From positions 1-35,312 of the forward strand of contig JAHISX010000052.1 in assembly GCA_018817915.1 (NCBI GenBank): a stretch of DNA of 35,312 bases, written 5' to 3'. Under the pieces are notes generated by a model. That model searched no databases. It was not told the origin of the DNA and worked only from the letters and a program-made list of their open reading frames with translations. The translations under genes and the position numbers were made by a program. Below are positions 34,575 to 35,312 of this stretch, piece by piece. The stretch comes from Bacillota bacterium. GTDB taxonomy: Bacteria > Bacillota_I > Bacilli_A > Acholeplasmatales > Acholeplasmataceae. Every line of letters begins with the position of its first letter. Within the stretch, counting starts at the first letter, position 1.

Positions 34575-34721
34575 ATGTTTATTCTTTATGTCACTGGTGT
34601 ATACCATCCAACACTTATGAAAATTGTCATCATGTTTGCATCTGGTATTACATTTGACAGTCTACTTACTTATTGTATGTTTGTATGGATGTTAAAGAGA
34701 AGAAATATTAAGTTAGTATAG
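34575..34721 (+). CDS. Possible 48-residue membrane peptide or gene fragment
   Basis: A short frame starts at ATG 34575 directly after AAGGAGG (spacing only about two bases, which is poor) and ends at TAG 34721. The product has one hydrophobic stretch and the basic end KRRNIKLV. It may be the tail of a decayed membrane protein. The following hairpin at 34736 would terminate it. Low confidence. Confidence 0.3.
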   Translation: MFILYVTGVYHPTLMKIVIMFASGITFDSLLTYCMFVWMLKRRNIKLV

Positions 34722-34950
34722 AACCAAAACAAAAAAGGCAAATCAAAATATTTGCCTCTTTTTTTGACAAACCTAAGAAATAATCTGCAGTAGTATCTAG
34801 TGCTTTGACAAAATCTACAATCTGTTGTTGATTTAACATCCGTGTACCAGATTCGTACTTTGAGACTTGGCTACGGGTAACATTGATGAATTTTCCGACC
34901 TGTTCTTGAGTTAAACCTCTATTTATTCGGATTTCTTTGAGTTTTAACAT
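34708..34950 (-). CDS. Cro/CI (XRE)-type helix-turn-helix regulator
   Basis: The 80-residue protein has an almost complete HTH_3 domain (residues 3-60): IRINRGLTQEQVGKFINVTR, QVSKYESGTRM and TADYFLGLS. AAAGGAGC precedes its ATG at 34950. Such regulators typically control lysogeny or partner genes of mobile elements. After residue 61 the reading frame runs through a hairpin terminator (34736-34765), and the tail KEANILICLFCF looks unlike a protein domain, so the original C-terminus may have been lost. It stands near the tRNA end of the island, transcribed leftward. Confidence 0.88.
   Translation of the reverse strand: MLKLKEIRINRGLTQEQVGKFINVTRSQVSKYESGTRMLNQQQIVDFVKALDTTADYFLGLSKKEANILICLFCFGSILT
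34736..34765. terminator. Bidirectional hairpin terminator
   Basis: AGGCAAAT (34736-34743) and ATTTGCCT (34750-34757) form an 8-bp stem with a T7 run on the plus side and an A6 run on the other, so it can work both ways. It lies inside the 3' end of the regulator frame. Confidence 0.75.
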
Positions 34951-35072
34951 AGAAACGCTCCTTTCTTGTTGACTTTATGACTACTTTCATTTATTGTGGA
35001 AGTATGCCAATATGGCAACTAAGCGTTCGCTTGCCTGCGATGCTAAAAAACTAAGATCCTATTAATTATAAA

Positions 35073-35117
35073 TGGTACCCCCTAACGGATTCGAACCGTT
35101 GACCCAATGATTAAGAG
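35073..35117 (-). repeat. Right attachment site inside the intact tRNA-Lys
   Basis: This is the second copy of the 45-bp direct repeat at 30340-30384. It covers CCA, the acceptor 3' strand, T-arm, variable loop and anticodon arm up to base 32 of the tRNA. Confidence 0.9.
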
Positions 35118-35148
35118 TCATTTGCTCTACCAGCTGAGCTAAGGAGGC
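35073..35148 (-). tRNA. tRNA-Lys (anticodon CUU)
   Basis: The minus-strand sequence folds as a full 76-base cloverleaf with encoded CCA. The acceptor GCCTCCT pairs with AGGGGGT (two G-U pairs, including 1-72). The D stem is GCTC/GAGC and the anticodon stem AATGA/TCATT with loop CTCTTAA (anticodon CTT). The T stem AACGG/CCGTT carries the loop TTCGAAT. It reads AAG lysine codons. Its 3' half is duplicated at the far end of the island, so its present 3' half probably came in with the element. Confidence 0.97.
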
Positions 35149-35169
35149 ATGTTTCTTCGTGCATTTTTT

Positions 35170-35197
35170 ATTATAGCATAGGTTTGTTCAAAAACAA
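35170..35197 (-). promoter_or_regulatory. Promoter of tRNA-Lys
   Basis: On the minus strand TTGTTT, a 16-base spacer and TATAAT with TGC directly before it form an extended -10 promoter about 22 bases upstream of the tRNA 5' end. Confidence 0.6.
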
Positions 35198-35216
35198 ACA
35201 TTAATTGCTAAAAAAA

Positions 35217-35312
35217 CTTAATTTGACAAAGTAAATTTTGTTTCAATAGAATTAAGAAAGTAACTATATCAAGAGATTATAGAAGGGTTAAATTTTTTTA
35301 GCCTTTTTAAAA
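35217..35312 (-). repeat. Right copy of the 96-bp exact inverted repeat
   Basis: Reverse complement of 46-141 with no mismatch. It runs to the last base of the window, so its outer boundary is not seen. It lies upstream of the tRNA-Lys promoter, as the left copy lies upstream of the first gene's promoter. Confidence 0.9.

Larger units (their letters stand above)
30340..35117. mobile_element. Genomic island integrated in the tRNA-Lys(CUU) gene
   Basis: A 45-bp exact direct repeat (30340-30384 and 35073-35117) equals the tRNA 3' half from the anticodon loop to CCA. This is the usual footprint of a tyrosine recombinase integrating in a tRNA gene and restoring it. The right copy belongs to the intact tRNA; the left is the displaced 3' half. 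The island is about 4.8 kb. It contains a decayed IS256-type transposase, two surface-type genes and a Cro/CI-type regulator. No integrase or excisionase is visible, so it is probably a remnant or is mobilised in trans. Confidence 0.8.

Noticed and set aside
1-35312. Mycoplasma-type genetic code (UGA as tryptophan)
   Set aside because: Several genes end naturally at UGA, with the next gene starting at or just before it, and tryptophans in conserved motifs are all UGG.

Overview
The window is AT-rich DNA read with the standard bacterial code: UGA is a stop in several genes, for example at the ends of the genes at 237, 3113 and 13267. It has strong GGAGG-type ribosome binding sites, lipoprotein signal peptides and no outer-membrane functions. 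This fits a low-GC Gram-positive or early-branching Mollicutes-type bacterium (Acholeplasma, Izemoplasma or Haloplasma-like). That placement is inference, because no phylogenetic marker other than one tRNA is present.

From 237 to 27366 almost every gene fits one job: capture, import and intracellular breakdown of a beta-1,3-glucan such as laminarin, including beta-1,6 branches. The first unit (237-2973) holds a peptidase S51-like protein, a two-helix membrane protein and a cytoplasmic GH30 enzyme. The second (3113-7765) holds a GH94-type phosphorylase, a small cupin, a cytoplasmic GH16 endo-glucanase and a LacI-family repressor. The third (7853-27366) is a likely 19.5-kb operon. It starts with a 1022-residue clan GH-Q phosphorylase and continues with a glucan-binding lipoprotein carrying three tandem repeats, a substrate-binding lipoprotein and a 1023-residue membrane-anchored protein ending in a second substrate-binding domain. 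Then come two permeases, an NHL-TPR-Yip1-like membrane protein, a DUF5696-like exported protein, two more permeases and a secreted GH16 lipoprotein. Near-identical palindromes (GGAAACCGATTTCC and GGAAACCGGTTTCC) lie just downstream of the -10 boxes of units two and three and are the likely operators of the LacI protein. No ABC ATPase is encoded, so a shared ATPase elsewhere is expected.

The proposed workflow is as follows. The surface GH16 and the repeat lipoprotein hold and cut glucan; binding proteins pass oligosaccharides to the permeases; inside the cell GH16 and GH30 shorten and debranch them; the two phosphorylases release glucose 1-phosphate, saving ATP. The least understood part is the group formed by the membrane-anchored binding protein, the NHL-TPR-Yip1-like protein, the DUF5696-like protein and a permease with a repeated N-terminal extension.

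From 27367 to 30307 there are ordinary single genes: an orphan OmpR-type response regulator, an unknown 162-residue protein, a small secreted protein and an endonuclease/exonuclease/phosphatase-family protein.

From 30340 to 35117 lies a 4.8-kb island integrated in a tRNA-Lys(CUU) gene. A 45-bp direct repeat of the tRNA 3' half marks both ends. Inside are a decayed IS256-type transposase, a GLUG-repeat membrane protein, a 601-residue secreted protein and a Cro/CI-type regulator. No integrase remains. Outside it, an exact inverted repeat of at least 96 bp joins the two ends of the window (46-141 and 35217-35312). It is either a real inverted repeat or an assembly artefact.
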